From: Rubellimicrobium aerolatum
GTDB taxonomy: Bacteria; Pseudomonadota; Alphaproteobacteria; Rhodobacterales; Rhodobacteraceae
Length of the DNA stretch: 64,000 nucleotides
Reading direction: 5' to 3'
Assembly (NCBI RefSeq): GCF_017872975.1
Contig: NZ_JAGGJP010000001.1
Coordinates: forward strand, 186,001 to 250,000
The position numbers were made by a program, and so were the translations under genes. The notes beneath the pieces were generated by a model that did no database searches, was not told the origin of the DNA, and saw only the letters and a list, made by a program, of their open reading frames with translations. Within the stretch, counting starts at the first letter, position 1. The number at the start of each line of letters is the position of its first letter. Positions 1-13,271 of the stretch are shown piece by piece.

Positions 1-488
1 CGCGGCCGAACAGGCCGACGACGGGGAACGTCCTGCGCGCGAAGAGCCCGGGTGGAGGGTCGCCAGCCGGCGCCGCTGCTCTTGCTGCAGCAACGAAGGT
101 TCAAGCTCGCTGACTAGGCATCCAATCTCGCCTTGATCACCGAGATGCCGCCTCGATGAGGCGGGCACTGGCGGTCGAGCCGGCGCCAGCTCGACGGTGC
201 CGGCCTTAGCGAGAAGGTTCGTGAAGCCGGCCAAGTGCTCAAGTCGGACTCCGACGAGGAAGTCCGATAGGCACGGGAGGCGCTGGGGCATTGTTCATTG
301 CGGCCACCCCAAGCGCTCGGGGGAGCTTGAGATCCGAAGGCACACGAGACGGCGTCCTTGTCTGATCGCTCCTCGGTCGAAGCGGACAGGTGAGCCGGGG
401 CGCGTCCCGGACTCAGACAGCCTTAACATCATGTGCCCAACGAAGAACGACGGACAGATCTCTGATCGTAAATGATGATCCAGGCGGC
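1..488. other. Stretch downstream of proA with no supported gene
   Basis: No convincing coding region is seen. The forward reading frames are broken by stops or lack family motifs. A short hairpin with 7-bp arms lies at 148-154 and 158-164. The region follows the proA stop, so it may hold the end of that transcript, but no T-run terminator is visible. Confidence 0.4.
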
Positions 489-4858
<4,370 letters not shown>

Positions 4859-5369
4859 CGCGCGGCGCGGGTGAGGCGCATCCAGCGGGAGGGCACGTCC
4901 TCGCCCCGGGCGAGGCAAAAGCGGGGCTCGATGCCCTCGGGGGCGAAGCCGAGGCGGAGGAGGAGCCGCTCGCTTCGTTCGTTGCCGTCGAAGACATGGG
5001 CGATCACGTCCGGGGCCCCCGGGTCGGCGAAGTGGTGGACGAGGAGCGCGGCCACGGCCTCGGAGGCGAGGCGGCGGCCCCAGGCGGGGCGGGCGAGCCA
5101 ATAGCCCAGCTCGGCCCCCAGGCCGATCAGGCCGAGGAGCCGGGCGGGGTCGTCGCGCCGGGCGACGGCGCGGACGGCCTCGCCCTGCCCCTCCAGATCG
5201 CCGCCGGGGCGGGCGCGGTCGAGGAAGTCGGCCGCGTCCCCGGCGGTGTAGGGCGACGGGACGCGGGCCAGCCACCTGGCCACGTCCCAGTCGTTCAGGC
5301 CGTCCACCAGCGCCGGCCCGTCCGTGGGCGCGACGCCGCGCAGCACGAGCCGCGCGGTCAGGAGCGGGA

Positions 5370-5936
5370 TCACGGCTTGAGCGTCAGCGCGTAGGTCCAG
5401 GTCGGCACGATCAGGCCGCGCGCCACCGAGAAGGATTCGGCGTCGCCCAGGAACTCGAAGCCGTTGTTGGTCAGCACGCGGGCCGAGTTGGGGCTGTCCT
5501 GGAACACCTCGGCGAAGAGGGTCTGGTCCCGGTGGGGGTTGGCGGCGACGAGGGCGGCGACCGCCTCGCTCGCAAGCCCGGTGTTCCAGAAGGGCGGCGC
5601 GATCCAGAAGCTCACCTCGCCCTGCCGGCGGTCCATGCGGGCGAGATGGACGAGGCCCAGCACCTCGCCCAAGCCCCCGGCGGTGCCGTCGAGGACCCAG
5701 ACATCCTCGCCCCGCGCGGGGCTGGCGGCGCGGGCGACCATGGCCTCGGCGGCGCCGGGGGGGAAGGGATGCGGGATCGAGCGGGTGTTGCAGGCCACCC
5801 GCCGGTCGCCGGCGTAATGGGCGATGAGGCCGGCGTCGGACCTGCGGGGCGGGCGCAGGACGAAGCGGTCGGCCGGGATGACGGGCTGCGACGCGGCGGC
5901 GTCGGGCGTGGTCGGCGCGATGGTTTCGAGCATCAT
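5370..5936 (-). CDS. GNAT family N-acetyltransferase
   Basis: A second RimJ/RimL-like acetyltransferase of 188 residues. It has RFVLRPPRRSDAGLIAHY near residue 23, the acetyl-CoA binding stretch WIAPPFWNTGLASEAV and the conserved SARVLTNNGFEFLG near 155. Two ATG codons stand in tandem at 5936 and 5933. A GGGAGGA ribosome binding site upstream fits the first. It is coupled by ATGA to the downstream GNAT gene and follows rpmA, an arrangement common in Rhodobacteraceae. The substrate is not predictable. Confidence 0.88.
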   Translation of the reverse strand: MMLETIAPTTPDAAASQPVIPADRFVLRPPRRSDAGLIAHYAGDRRVACNTRSIPHPFPPGAAEAMVARAASPARGEDVWVLDGTAGGLGEVLGLVHLARMDRRQGEVSFWIAPPFWNTGLASEAVAALVAANPHRDQTLFAEVFQDSPNSARVLTNNGFEFLGDAESFSVARGLIVPTWTYALTLKP

Positions 5937-6127
5937 GGGTGTCCTCCCCGACACCAAGGACGCGGGATCTCGGGCCATGCTATCCGCGACAAGCTGCGGA
6001 ATGATGAACGCGTTGGGGGATGAGCGGGCCCCCTGCCCCCGTCCTTCGGTCGAGGGTTCGCAAAAAGGACGAAGGGGAACCGGCTGGCCCGCCGGTCCCC
6101 CCATGGATCCTGGCCTGGGGCCTTCGC

Positions 6128-6397
6128 CTATTCGGCGGCCTGGGCAACCGGGGCGACGGACACGAAGGTCCGGCCCTTGAGGCCCTTGCGGAAGGCCACC
6201 TGGCCCTCGGCGGTGGCGAAGATCGTGTGGTCGGTCCCCATGCCGACGCCGGTGCCGGGCCAGATCTTGGTCCCGCGCTGGCGCACGATGATGTTGCCGG
6301 GGATCACGGCCTCGCCGCCGTACTTCTTGACGCCGAGGCGGCGGCCGGCGCTGTCGCGCCCGTTGCGGGAGGACCCGCCAGCTTTCTTGTGTGCCAT
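6128..6397 (-). CDS. rpmA: 50S ribosomal protein L27
   Basis: L27 sits near the peptidyl transferase centre of the large subunit. The 89-residue protein starts [16 protein letters not shown], the classic N-terminus that reaches the tRNA CCA ends, and continues with [18 protein letters not shown]. Its length is normal. It lies 12 bases after the end of rplU and shares its transcript. Confidence 0.98.
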   Translation of the reverse strand: MAHKKAGGSSRNGRDSAGRRLGVKKYGGEAVIPGNIIVRQRGTKIWPGTGVGMGTDHTIFATAEGQVAFRKGLKGRTFVSVAPVAQAAE

Positions 6398-6409
6398 GGA
6401 TCGGTCTCC

Positions 6410-6910
6410 TTAGGCTTGCTCGGCCGAGTCGTCGGCCCGGGTGGCGGCGAAGGCGGCGGCGGCCACGGCCGCGACGCCCACGGCGGCGGCGCCCACGAGC
6501 GCCGCGGTCCTGCCCCGGCGGGCCTTGGGCTGCGGGGCGGGAACGGGCGCGTCGGCGGGACGGGTCGAGGCGCCGAGGGCGGCCTTGACGCCGGTGGAGT
6601 CCGCGCCCGAGGCGAGGATGTCGGTCACGCGGACGAGCGTGAGCTGCTGCCGGTGGCCCTTGGTCCGCTTGGACGAGTGCTTGCGGCGGCGGCGGACGAA
6701 GTGGATGACCTTGTCGCCCTTGATCTGGTCGATCACGGTGGCCTGCACGGCCGCGCCGGCCACGAGGGGCGCGCCGATCTGGTCGCCGACGACCAGGACC
6801 TCGTTGAACTGGATGGTCTCGCCGGCTTCGGCGGACAGCTTCTCGACCCGCAGGACGTCGCCCTGCTGGACCCGGTATTGCTTGCCGCCGGTCTTGAGAA
6901 CCGCGAACAT
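6410..6910 (-). CDS. rplU: 50S ribosomal protein L21 with a hydrophobic C-terminal extension
   Basis: Residues 1-103 are an ordinary L21 ([38 protein letters not shown] near 67), which binds 23S rRNA and helps assemble the 50S subunit. The protein then continues to 166 residues. A Pro/Ala linker is followed by a basic patch (PKARRGR, near 128-134), an uncharged Ala/Val/Gly stretch at about 135-156 that looks like a membrane helix, and an acidic end. Standard L21 is about 100 residues. Many relatives in this group carry a different extension with a helix-hairpin-helix, so this tail is unusual. The leader between promoter and ATG is about 160 bases. Confidence 0.95.
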   Translation of the reverse strand: MFAVLKTGGKQYRVQQGDVLRVEKLSAEAGETIQFNEVLVVGDQIGAPLVAGAAVQATVIDQIKGDKVIHFVRRRRKHSSKRTKGHRQQLTLVRVTDILASGADSTGVKAALGASTRPADAPVPAPQPKARRGRTAALVGAAAVGVAAVAAAAFAATRADDSAEQA

Positions 6911-7079
6911 ATGGTCTTCCTTTCGGTTTCCGCGCCCTGCGGCCCCCCTTCTTCAGGGGCGTTGCGGGACCTGGGGTCCCTTGCCTCGGGCTGCGCGCCC
7001 CCTGCGGGGCGGTCGGTTGATCTGGAGCGCGGCGTGACGCGGCGCACCCCGCACGCGAATCCGCTTGCCGGGATGGCGG

Positions 7080-7108
7080 CTTATCTGCGCCTATGTGCGC
7101 CAAGTCAA
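7080..7108 (-). promoter_or_regulatory. Promoter for rplU-rpmA
   Basis: Reading on the minus strand, TTGACT (7108-7103) and GATAAG (7085-7080) are separated by exactly 17 bases. This is a near-consensus housekeeping promoter. It leaves a leader of roughly 160 bases before rplU, long enough for ribosomal-protein feedback control. It lies immediately upstream of the divergent lipoprotein gene at 7129. Confidence 0.6.
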
Positions 7109-7128
7109 GCCTGCGGAGGGAGGACGCC

Positions 7129-7440
7129 ATGCGGCGACGCGCGGTCCTGGGATTGCTGCTCGCGGGAGCCTGCGGGCCGGGGGTGGATGTCCGATCGGCC
7201 TTCGACCCGGCCGAGCGGCAGCGGCGCGCCGCGGTGGAGGTGGCGGTGAAGTCGGCCTTTCCCGGCATCCTGGACGAGATCGAGGCCGGGGGCGGGCCGG
7301 GGCTGGCGGCGGCCCTGGACGCGGCGGGCGTGGCCCCGGAGGAGCGGGCGGCGCGGGTGACGCAGCTCCGGGGCGACCTGGGCTTGTATCAGGGCAACCC
7401 TGGCGCGCTGGCGGCGGCGCTGGCGCTTTACGGGGGCTAG
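7129..7440 (+). CDS. Small putative lipoprotein
   Basis: The 103-residue product begins MRRRAVLGLLLAGACGPG. The LAGAC lipobox would place a lipidated cysteine at about residue 15, so it should be anchored in the membrane. The rest is a soluble helical region with no family I recognise (FPGILDEIEAGGGPGLAAAL). A strong GGAGGGAGGA ribosome binding site precedes the ATG at 7129 and decides the start over an upstream ATG at 7093. The end overlaps the convergent DUF2059 gene by four bases. Its function is unknown. Confidence 0.7.
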   Translation: MRRRAVLGLLLAGACGPGVDVRSAFDPAERQRRAAVEVAVKSAFPGILDEIEAGGGPGLAAALDAAGVAPEERAARVTQLRGDLGLYQGNPGALAAALALYGG

Positions 7441-8342
7441 ATCTCCTCGGTGGTGAGGACGCGCGCGGCGGCGAGGCCGAGGTCGCGCGACAGGTCGGCC
7501 ATGGCTGCGTCGAAGGCGCGGAAGACCGCCTGGTTGAGGGTGCGGCCCGGCGGGGATTCCAGGAAGGCGACGAGGGATTCGATCTCGGAGTCCGAGGCGG
7601 GCGCGTAGGCCCGCAGCAGGAAGGCGTAGAGCCATTCCGTCGTCTCGGCGCGGAGCCGCGGCTCCTGCTCCCAGACGTCGGCGATGGCGTCGGCCTCGGT
7701 CGCGTCGGCCCCCAGGCCGCCGCCGGCCCGGAGCCCCCCGAGATAGGCGAGGCTGGCGTTCATGGCGGCGGCGACGTTGGAGTCGATCAGGTCCGCCGCC
7801 TCGGCGTAGCGGCGCAGCAGGTCGAGGCGGGGGTCCTCCTCGGCCAGGGCGACGGCGGCGGCCTCCCGCGCGGCCTGCTCGGCATCGTCGTCGAGGAGGG
7901 CCTCGCGGGCGGCGAGCTCCAGCCCGACCATGGCCTCGCCGGGGGGCGAGCGCAGGAAGGCCAGGATGGCAGCGGTGTCGGCGAGGGCGAGGCCTTCGGA
8001 GAGAGCGGCGCGGATCGGGCCGTCCAGGCGCGCGGGGTCGTGGAGCGCCGCCACGCGGTCGGCCCAGGCGGCGGGCGCGCGCCCCTCGCCGAAGAGCGAG
8101 GCGCCCAGGGTCCGGCCGTGCTCTTCCCCCTCGCGCGACAGGATCGCCAGGAGCTCGGGGAGGCGGAGCGCGTCCTGGATGGCCTGGATCTCCGCGTCCC
8201 GGGCAACGGGAGCCGGCGTGACGGGAGCCGGCACGACGGGGGCTGGCACGACGGGGGCTGGCGCGACGGGGGCTGGCGCCGGCACCTGCCCGAGGGCCGG
8301 GCCGGACAGGGCCGCCAGGGCGCAGAGGGTCCGGAGGATCAT
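7437..8342 (-). CDS. Secreted DUF2059-domain protein
   Basis: The 301-residue protein has a signal peptide (ILRTLCALAALSGPALG), then a Pro/Ala/Val repeat tract at about residues 19-45. Two segments resembling the DUF2059 core follow: AILAFLRSPPGEAMVG near residue 125 and SLVAFLESPPGRTLNQ near 260. DUF2059 proteins are periplasmic or surface proteins of unknown function. The ATG at 8342 is chosen because the signal peptide begins there. It is transcribed toward the lipoprotein gene and away from tRNA-Ser. Confidence 0.75.
   Translation of the reverse strand: MILRTLCALAALSGPALGQVPAPAPVAPAPVVPAPVVPAPVTPAPVARDAEIQAIQDALRLPELLAILSREGEEHGRTLGASLFGEGRAPAAWADRVAALHDPARLDGPIRAALSEGLALADTAAILAFLRSPPGEAMVGLELAAREALLDDDAEQAAREAAAVALAEEDPRLDLLRRYAEAADLIDSNVAAAMNASLAYLGGLRAGGGLGADATEADAIADVWEQEPRLRAETTEWLYAFLLRAYAPASDSEIESLVAFLESPPGRTLNQAVFRAFDAAMADLSRDLGLAAARVLTTEEI
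8212..8280 (-). repeat. 15-bp tandem repeat inside the DUF2059 gene
   Basis: About four to five imperfect 15-base units (GGGGGCTGGCACGAC type on the plus strand) encode the PAPVV/PAPVA tract just after the signal peptide. Because the unit is a multiple of three, changes in copy number would alter linker length without a frameshift. Confidence 0.8.
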
Positions 8343-8486
8343 GGGCGGGCTCCTGGCGCGGGGGTGGGCTTCTGGGACGGGCGGCGGAGGCAAGGGACGC
8401 GGGGTGGAAGATAGGCCCCGCCGCCTCCCGCGCCAAGCGCGCGCGCCTTCCCTGACGGGATTGTCAGGGCGGTGCGACGAGGGGGG

Positions 8487-8515
8487 TTGCGCCCGCTCCC
8501 GAGGGCGACTAGATC
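8487..8515 (+). promoter_or_regulatory. Likely promoter of tRNA-Ser
   Basis: TTGCGC at 8487-8492 and TAGATC at 8510-8515 are separated by 17 bases. The -10 element ends 13 bases before the first base of the tRNA, a fitting distance for a tRNA promoter. Confidence 0.45.
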
Positions 8516-8528
8516 ACGCCTCGGCCGC

Positions 8529-8618
8529 GGAGAGATGCCGGAGCGGTCGAACGGGGCGGTCTCGAAAACCGTTAGGGGTGCAAGCCTCTCCAGGGTTCGA
8601 ATCCCTGTCTCTCCGCCA
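8529..8618 (+). tRNA. tRNA-Ser (anticodon CGA)
   Basis: The acceptor strand GGAGAGA (8529-8535) pairs with TCTCTCC (8608-8614), followed by a discriminator G and an encoded CCA at 8616-8618. The anticodon loop CTCGAAA sits between pairing GGT and ACC arms and reads UCG codons. A variable arm of serine type (AGGGGTGCAAGCCTCT) and a T arm with GGTTCGAATCC are present. The length is 90 bases. Confidence 0.97.
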
Positions 8619-8762
8619 TTCCCCATCGACAAAGTCCAGAAGCTTGGTGTTGAAGGGTTTTCATCTTTCTTACGAACCCCTCCCGCACGTGGCTTCCCCA
8701 CACGTTCGCTCCACACGCCTGATGCGGCAACAGGGACTAGACAGCCTTCTCCGGCTGTCCTC

Positions 8763-8942
8763 CAGGGTCCGATGCACCGACCGCTCGGACACGTTCAGCC
8801 TTTCGGCAACCGCCTTCCTGGCCACGCCATCCGCTGCCAGCTTCGTGATCTGGTCAGCCTGCTTCTTGGCGGTGGGCACACGTCCCTTGTAGCGCTCTTC
8901 GGCTTTCGCCCGGGCGATGCCCTACCGCTGTCTCTCCAGCAT
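8763..8942 (-). pseudogene. Serine recombinase (resolvase/invertase) C-terminal remnant with in-frame stop
   Basis: The minus strand encodes MLERQR, a TAG stop at 8924-8922, then GIARAKAEERYKGRVPTA and an HTH (AADGVARKAVAERLNVSERS). This matches the end of Tn3-type resolvases, where ERQREGIAKAKAEGRYKGR precedes the C-terminal DNA-binding helix-turn-helix. The stop replaces the usual glutamate (GAG to TAG). The catalytic N-terminal domain is absent. It lies about 145 bases beyond the 3' end of tRNA-Ser, so it is probably the trace of a mobile element that used this site. Confidence 0.72.
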
Positions 8943-9230
8943 GGCCGAACCGCCGCTGGTGCTGCGGGCGCCGCCGCCTGCGCTCCTCGTGGTGGCGCGA
9001 CCCGTCGAGGCGGCGGTGGACGGCACGCGGCTCCTGCGCGAGCGGCTGGGCCCGACCCGGGCCGAGGCGGAGGTCGCGCTCGCTCTGGCCGAGGGGGCGA
9101 TGCTGACCTAGATCGCCGAGCGGCGCGGCCTGTCGGCGGTCACGGTGCGCGAGGTGCGCGCTGCCATGGCCAAGGCCGAGGTGCGCCGGCAGGGAGGCCT
9201 CGTGCGGATGGTGACGAAGCTGAGGCGGTC
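8941..9230 (+). pseudogene. LuxR-type helix-turn-helix regulator remnant with in-frame stop
   Basis: The plus strand reads LLRERLGPTRAEAEVALALA, EGAMLT, a TAG stop at 9109-9111, then IAERRGLSAVTVREVRAAMA and KAEVRRQGGLVRMVTKL. This is the pattern of the LuxR/FixJ DNA-binding domain found at the C-terminus of many alphaproteobacterial regulators (FGLTPAEARVALALA, SVNTVRTQLKSVFAKTGVRRQ). The stop sits where glutamate is usual. The N-terminal sensing part is missing. The fragment abuts the resolvase remnant head to head, so both are probably debris of one acquired segment. Confidence 0.7.
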
Positions 9231-9269
9231 CGCCCGGACGAAGGCGGGCGGCGACCAGCCTTCCTGTCC

Positions 9270-10508
9270 TCATCGGGCCCGGACGGCGCTGTCCCGTCCG
9301 TCCTCGACGATCCGGCTCGGCAGGCCCATGCGGTCGAGCCGGGCCAGGAACGGCCGCGGCGGCAGGTCCTCGACATGGGCCATGCGGCGGATGTCCCATT
9401 CGCCCGAGGCGACCAGCAGCGCGGCGGCCACGGGCGGCACTCCGGCGGTGTAGGAGATGCCCTGCGCGCCGACCTCCTCGTAGGCCTCGCGGTGGTCGGC
9501 GACGTTGTAGACGAAGACCTCGCGCTCCTCGCCGTTTCGGGTGCCCCGGACCAGCGTGCCGATGCAGGTCTTGCCCTCGTAGGCCGGGGCGAGCGAGGCG
9601 GGGTCGGGGAGCACCGCCTTGACGACCTTGAGCGGAACGACCTCCTGGCCCTCGGCGGTGCGGACCGGCTTCTCGGACAGCAGCCCGAGGTTCTTCAGCA
9701 CCGTGAAGACGTTGATGTAGTGGTCGCCGAAGCCCATCCAGAAGCGCACGTCGGCATCGGGGAAGCGGCGCGAGAGAGAATGCACCTCGTCGTGGCCCGT
9801 CAGGTAGGCCTTCTGCCGGCCGACCACGGGGAGGTCCCAGTCGCGGGCGACCTCGAACATCCGGTTCGATTGCCACGCGCCGCCTTGCCAGGAGTAGACG
9901 GTGCCGGTGAACTCGCGGAAGTTGATCTCCGGGTCGAAGTTCGTGGCGAACCAGCGGTCGTGCTTGCCGGCGTTGATGTCCACGATGTCGATGGAGCGCA
10001 CCTCGTCGAGGTGCTCGTCGGCGGCGAGGCGGGCGTAGGCGTTGACCACGCCGGGGTCGAAGCCCGCGCCGAGGATCGCGGTCACGCCGGCCTGGGCGCA
10101 GCGCTCGGCACGTTTCCATTCGTGGTTGCCATACCAGGGCGGCGTCTCGCAGACCTTGGCCGGGTCCTCGTGGATCGCGGTGTCGATGTAGGCGGCCCCG
10201 GTCATGAGGCAGGCTTCGAGCACGTGCATGTTCACGAAGGCGGAGGCGACGTTGATGACGATGCGCGCGCCGGTCGTCTCGATGAGACGGGCCACCGCCG
10301 AGGAGTCGGTCGCGTCCACGGCGTGGGCGCGCAGACGCGCCGCCGCGTCGGGGCCCGCCTTGTCGCGGACGCTGGCGATGATGGCGTCGCACTTGCCGGT
10401 GCGGCGCGAGGCGATGTGCACCTCGCCGAAGGCGTCGAGGTGCTGGGCGCATTTGTGCGCGACCACCTGGGCGACGCCGCCCGCGCCGATGATGAGGAGG
10501 TTCGTCAT
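9270..10508 (-). CDS. Carboxynorspermidine/carboxyspermidine dehydrogenase (saccharopine dehydrogenase family)
   Basis: This NADPH enzyme condenses a diamine (putrescine or diaminopropane) with aspartate semialdehyde to make carboxyspermidine or carboxynorspermidine. The 412-residue protein starts with the nucleotide-binding motif LLIIGAGGVAQVVAHKCAQ. It has the family segments NVASAFVNMHVLEACL and ILGAGFDPGVVNAYARLA. The assignment rests on length and on the neighbouring decarboxylase gene, which lies 25 bases upstream on the same strand. A plain saccharopine dehydrogenase is less likely in this context. Confidence 0.88.
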   Translation of the reverse strand: MTNLLIIGAGGVAQVVAHKCAQHLDAFGEVHIASRRTGKCDAIIASVRDKAGPDAAARLRAHAVDATDSSAVARLIETTGARIVINVASAFVNMHVLEACLMTGAAYIDTAIHEDPAKVCETPPWYGNHEWKRAERCAQAGVTAILGAGFDPGVVNAYARLAADEHLDEVRSIDIVDINAGKHDRWFATNFDPEINFREFTGTVYSWQGGAWQSNRMFEVARDWDLPVVGRQKAYLTGHDEVHSLSRRFPDADVRFWMGFGDHYINVFTVLKNLGLLSEKPVRTAEGQEVVPLKVVKAVLPDPASLAPAYEGKTCIGTLVRGTRNGEEREVFVYNVADHREAYEEVGAQGISYTAGVPPVAAALLVASGEWDIRRMAHVEDLPPRPFLARLDRMGLPSRIVEDGRDSAVRAR

Positions 10509-10533
10509 TCCGTCGTCCTGTCCCCTGCCCCGG

Positions 10534-11628
10534 TCACGACAGCGCCGCGACGAAGTCGGCGTAGCCGAACTCGCGAGCGACGCGGATCGAGCCGTCGAGC
10601 TCGCGCACCGCGATGGCGGGCATCCGCACGCCGTTGAACCAGTTCTTCTTGACCATCGTGTAGCCGCCGGCGTTGCCGATCGACAGCCGGTCGCCGGGCG
10701 CGAGCGGCGCGGGGAAGCGCGCCTCGCCGAAGATGTCGCCGGCAAGGCAGGACTTGCCGCAGACCATCCAGTCGTGGTCGCCCTCGCCCGGGCCGATGCG
10801 CGCTTGTTCCCTGTAGATCAGGAGGTCGAGCATGTGCGCCTCGACCGAGGAGTCGACGATGGCGATGTCCTTGCCGTTCCGCAGGGTGTCGAGGACCGTC
10901 ACCTCCAGCGTGGTGGAGCCGGTCACGGCGGCCTCGCCGGGCTCCAGGTAGACCTGCACCTCGTGGGTGCCCGCGAAGCGGCGCAGACGCTCGGCCAGCC
11001 GGTCGAGCGGGTAGCACTCGCCGGTGAAGTGGATGCCGCCGCCGAGGCTGATCCAGCCCATGCGGCGGATCAGGGGACCGTAGCGGGACTCGATGTGGTC
11101 GAGCATCCGGTCGAAGCGGTCGAAGTCGGCGTTCTCGCAGTTGTTGTGGAACATCAGGCCCGAGAGCCGGTCGGCCACGGGCTCGATGGCGGCGGGATCG
11201 GCCTCGCCCAGGCGCGAGAAGGGGCGTGCCGGGTCGGCGAGGTCGAAGCCGGAGGTGCTGACGCCGGGGTTCACGCGCAGGCCGAGGGGCCTGGACGCCG
11301 CGCGGTCGGCGAAGCGGTGGAGCTGGCCCAGCGAGTTGAAGATCACCTTGTCCGCGCAGGCCAGGACCTCGGGCATCTCGTCCTCGGACCAGGCGACCGA
11401 ATAGGCGTGGGTCTCGCCGCCGAACTTCTCGCGCCCGAGCTTCACCTCGTAGAGCGAGGAGGAGGTCGTGCCGTCCATGTGGTCGCGCATCAGGTCGAAG
11501 ACCGACCACGCCGCGAAGCACTTGAGGGCGAGCAGCGCCTTGGCCCCCGAGGCCTCGCGCAGGCGCGAGATGGTTTCGAGGTTCGGCAGGAGCCTGGCCT
11601 TGTCGATGAGGTAGTAGGGCGTCTGCAA
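10534..11628 (-). CDS. nspC: Carboxynorspermidine decarboxylase (NspC)
   Basis: NspC is a PLP enzyme that decarboxylates carboxy(nor)spermidine to (nor)spermidine, the last step of the alternative polyamine pathway. The 364-residue protein shows the PLP lysine in LLALKCFAAWSV near residue 36, the HNNCEN motif, the glycine loop SLGGGIHFTGECYP and LEPGEA. The start is a TTG at 11628, just before QTPYYLIDKARLL; a GAGG sits about seven bases upstream and no ATG is available nearby. The dehydrogenase follows directly, forming a two-gene operon. Confidence 0.9.
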   Translation of the reverse strand: MQTPYYLIDKARLLPNLETISRLREASGAKALLALKCFAAWSVFDLMRDHMDGTTSSSLYEVKLGREKFGGETHAYSVAWSEDEMPEVLACADKVIFNSLGQLHRFADRAASRPLGLRVNPGVSTSGFDLADPARPFSRLGEADPAAIEPVADRLSGLMFHNNCENADFDRFDRMLDHIESRYGPLIRRMGWISLGGGIHFTGECYPLDRLAERLRRFAGTHEVQVYLEPGEAAVTGSTTLEVTVLDTLRNGKDIAIVDSSVEAHMLDLLIYREQARIGPGEGDHDWMVCGKSCLAGDIFGEARFPAPLAPGDRLSIGNAGGYTMVKKNWFNGVRMPAIAVRELDGSIRVAREFGYADFVAALS

Positions 11629-11714
11629 GTTGGGGCCTCGGTCGGAGTCGCGGATGCGGGCCTTAGCAGCCCCGGTTCCCGGACTCAATCCGGCCGCTCC
11701 GGCCCTGGGGAGCC

Positions 11715-13187
11715 TCACCGGCTCAGGACGCGCCGCACGGCGTCGTCCCAGAGCGCCAGCCGATGGCGGCGCTGCGCCTCGTCCATGGTGGGCTCGAAGC
11801 GGCGGTCGAGCGACCAGTCGCGGGCGAAGCCCTCGGGGCCGGGAACGACGCCGGCGGCGTGGCCGGCGAGCCAGGCGGCGCCCAGCGCGGTCGTCTCGCG
11901 CACCACGGGGCGGTCCACGGGGGCGCCGAGGAGGTCGGCGAGGCGCTGCATCGTCCAGTCGGAGGCGGTCATGCCGCCGTCCACGCGCAGCACGGTCCGC
12001 GCCGCGCCGGGCCAGTCGCGGCGCATGGCGGCCCAAAGGTCGTGGGTCTGGAACGCGACCGATTCCAGCGCGGCGCGGGCGAGCTCGGCGGGGCCGGTGG
12101 CGCGGGTCAGGCCGAAGATCGCGCCGCGCGCCTCGGCGTCCCAGTAAGGCGCGCCGAGGCCCGTGAAGGCGGGGACAAGCACCACGTCCTGCTCGGGGTC
12201 GGCGGCCTCGGCCAAGGTCTGCGAGGTCTCGGCCCGGTCGATCAGGCGGAGGCCGTCGCGGAGCCATTGCACCACCGCGCCGGCCACGAAGATGGAGCCT
12301 TCGAGGGCAAAGGTCGTGCGGCCGTCCAGCCGGTAGGCGATGGTCGTGAGCAGGCGGTTCGTGGAGCGCACGAAGTCCGGCCCGGTGTTGAGGAGCGCGA
12401 AGCAGCCGGTGCCGTAGGTGGACTTCATCATGCCGGGCTCGAAGCAGGCCTGGCCGATGGTGGCGGCCTGCTGGTCGCCCGCGACGCCCCGGATGGGGAT
12501 GGTGCCGCCCAGGAGGGTCGTCACGCCGAAGTCGCCGGCGCAGTCGCGCACCTCGGGCAGCATCGCGAGGGGGATGCCGAGCCGCTCGCAGAGGTCCTCG
12601 CGCCAGACGCCCCGGCGGATGTCGTAAAGCATGGTGCGGGCGGCGTTGGTGGCGTCGGTGAGGTGGCAGCGGCCCTCGGTCAACCGCCAGATCAGGAACG
12701 AGTCCACCGTGCCGAAGAGGAGGCGGCCCGCACGGGCGGCGTCGCGCGCGCCCTCCACCGTGTCGAGGAGCCAGGCGAGCTTGGTCGCCGAGAAGTAGGG
12801 GTCGAGCAGCAGGCCCGTCGCCTCGGCCACCGTCTCGGCCCAGCCCTCGGCGGCCAGATCCTCGCAGAGGGGGCCGGTGCGGCGGTCCTGCCAGACGATG
12901 GCGTTGTGGATCGGGCGGCCGGTGGCGCGGTCCCAGACCAGCGTCGTCTCGCGCTGGTTGGTGATGCCCAGGGCGGCCACGTCGCCGGGCCGCACGCCGT
13001 CGAGCGCCCGCCGCGCGGTTGAGAGGGTGGTGGACCAGATCGCCTCGGGGTCGTGCTCCACCCAACCGGGATGGGGGAAGAGTTGCGGGAACTCCTCCTG
13101 GGCGACGGCAATAGGGCGCAGGCCGCCGTCGAACAGGAGCGCCCGGGACGAGGTGGTGCCTTGGTCGATGGCGAGGATGCGGGTCAT
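11715..13187 (-). CDS. glpK: Glycerol kinase
   Basis: GlpK phosphorylates glycerol with ATP to sn-glycerol-3-phosphate, trapping it in the cell. The 490-residue protein begins [20 protein letters not shown], the ATP-binding FGGY signature. It contains [15 protein letters not shown] and [13 protein letters not shown], and its length is typical. It follows the glycerol binding-protein gene glpV with an 84-base gap that carries a strong hairpin, so it is probably the last gene of the glycerol operon, expressed at a reduced level. Confidence 0.96.
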   Translation of the reverse strand: MTRILAIDQGTTSSRALLFDGGLRPIAVAQEEFPQLFPHPGWVEHDPEAIWSTTLSTARRALDGVRPGDVAALGITNQRETTLVWDRATGRPIHNAIVWQDRRTGPLCEDLAAEGWAETVAEATGLLLDPYFSATKLAWLLDTVEGARDAARAGRLLFGTVDSFLIWRLTEGRCHLTDATNAARTMLYDIRRGVWREDLCERLGIPLAMLPEVRDCAGDFGVTTLLGGTIPIRGVAGDQQAATIGQACFEPGMMKSTYGTGCFALLNTGPDFVRSTNRLLTTIAYRLDGRTTFALEGSIFVAGAVVQWLRDGLRLIDRAETSQTLAEAADPEQDVVLVPAFTGLGAPYWDAEARGAIFGLTRATGPAELARAALESVAFQTHDLWAAMRRDWPGAARTVLRVDGGMTASDWTMQRLADLLGAPVDRPVVRETTALGAAWLAGHAAGVVPGPEGFARDWSLDRRFEPTMDEAQRRHRLALWDDAVRRVLSR

Positions 13188-13220
13188 GGCGCGGTGTGGT
13201 CTCCTTCCGGGGATGAGGAC

Positions 13221-13244
13221 GGCCCGGCGGGTCGCCGCCGGGCC
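13221..13244 (-). terminator. Intercistronic hairpin between glpV and glpK
   Basis: A perfect 10-bp GC stem (GGCCCGGCGG and its complement) closes a four-base GTCG loop. No T run follows on the minus strand. It may act as a partial terminator or as a 3' stabiliser for the abundant binding-protein message rather than as a full terminator. Confidence 0.6.
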
Positions 13245-13271
13245 GCGAGGGTCATGGGCCGTGGTCGCGGG

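Noticed and set aside
197-475. A 92-residue plus-strand reading frame at the left edge
   Set aside because: Arg-rich translation with no motif and no ribosome binding site; the region has stops in the other frames and looks non-coding.
8339-8716. A 125-residue minus-strand frame containing GGETGIRTLERLAP
   Set aside because: This is the translation of the tRNA-Ser complement, a well-known false protein.
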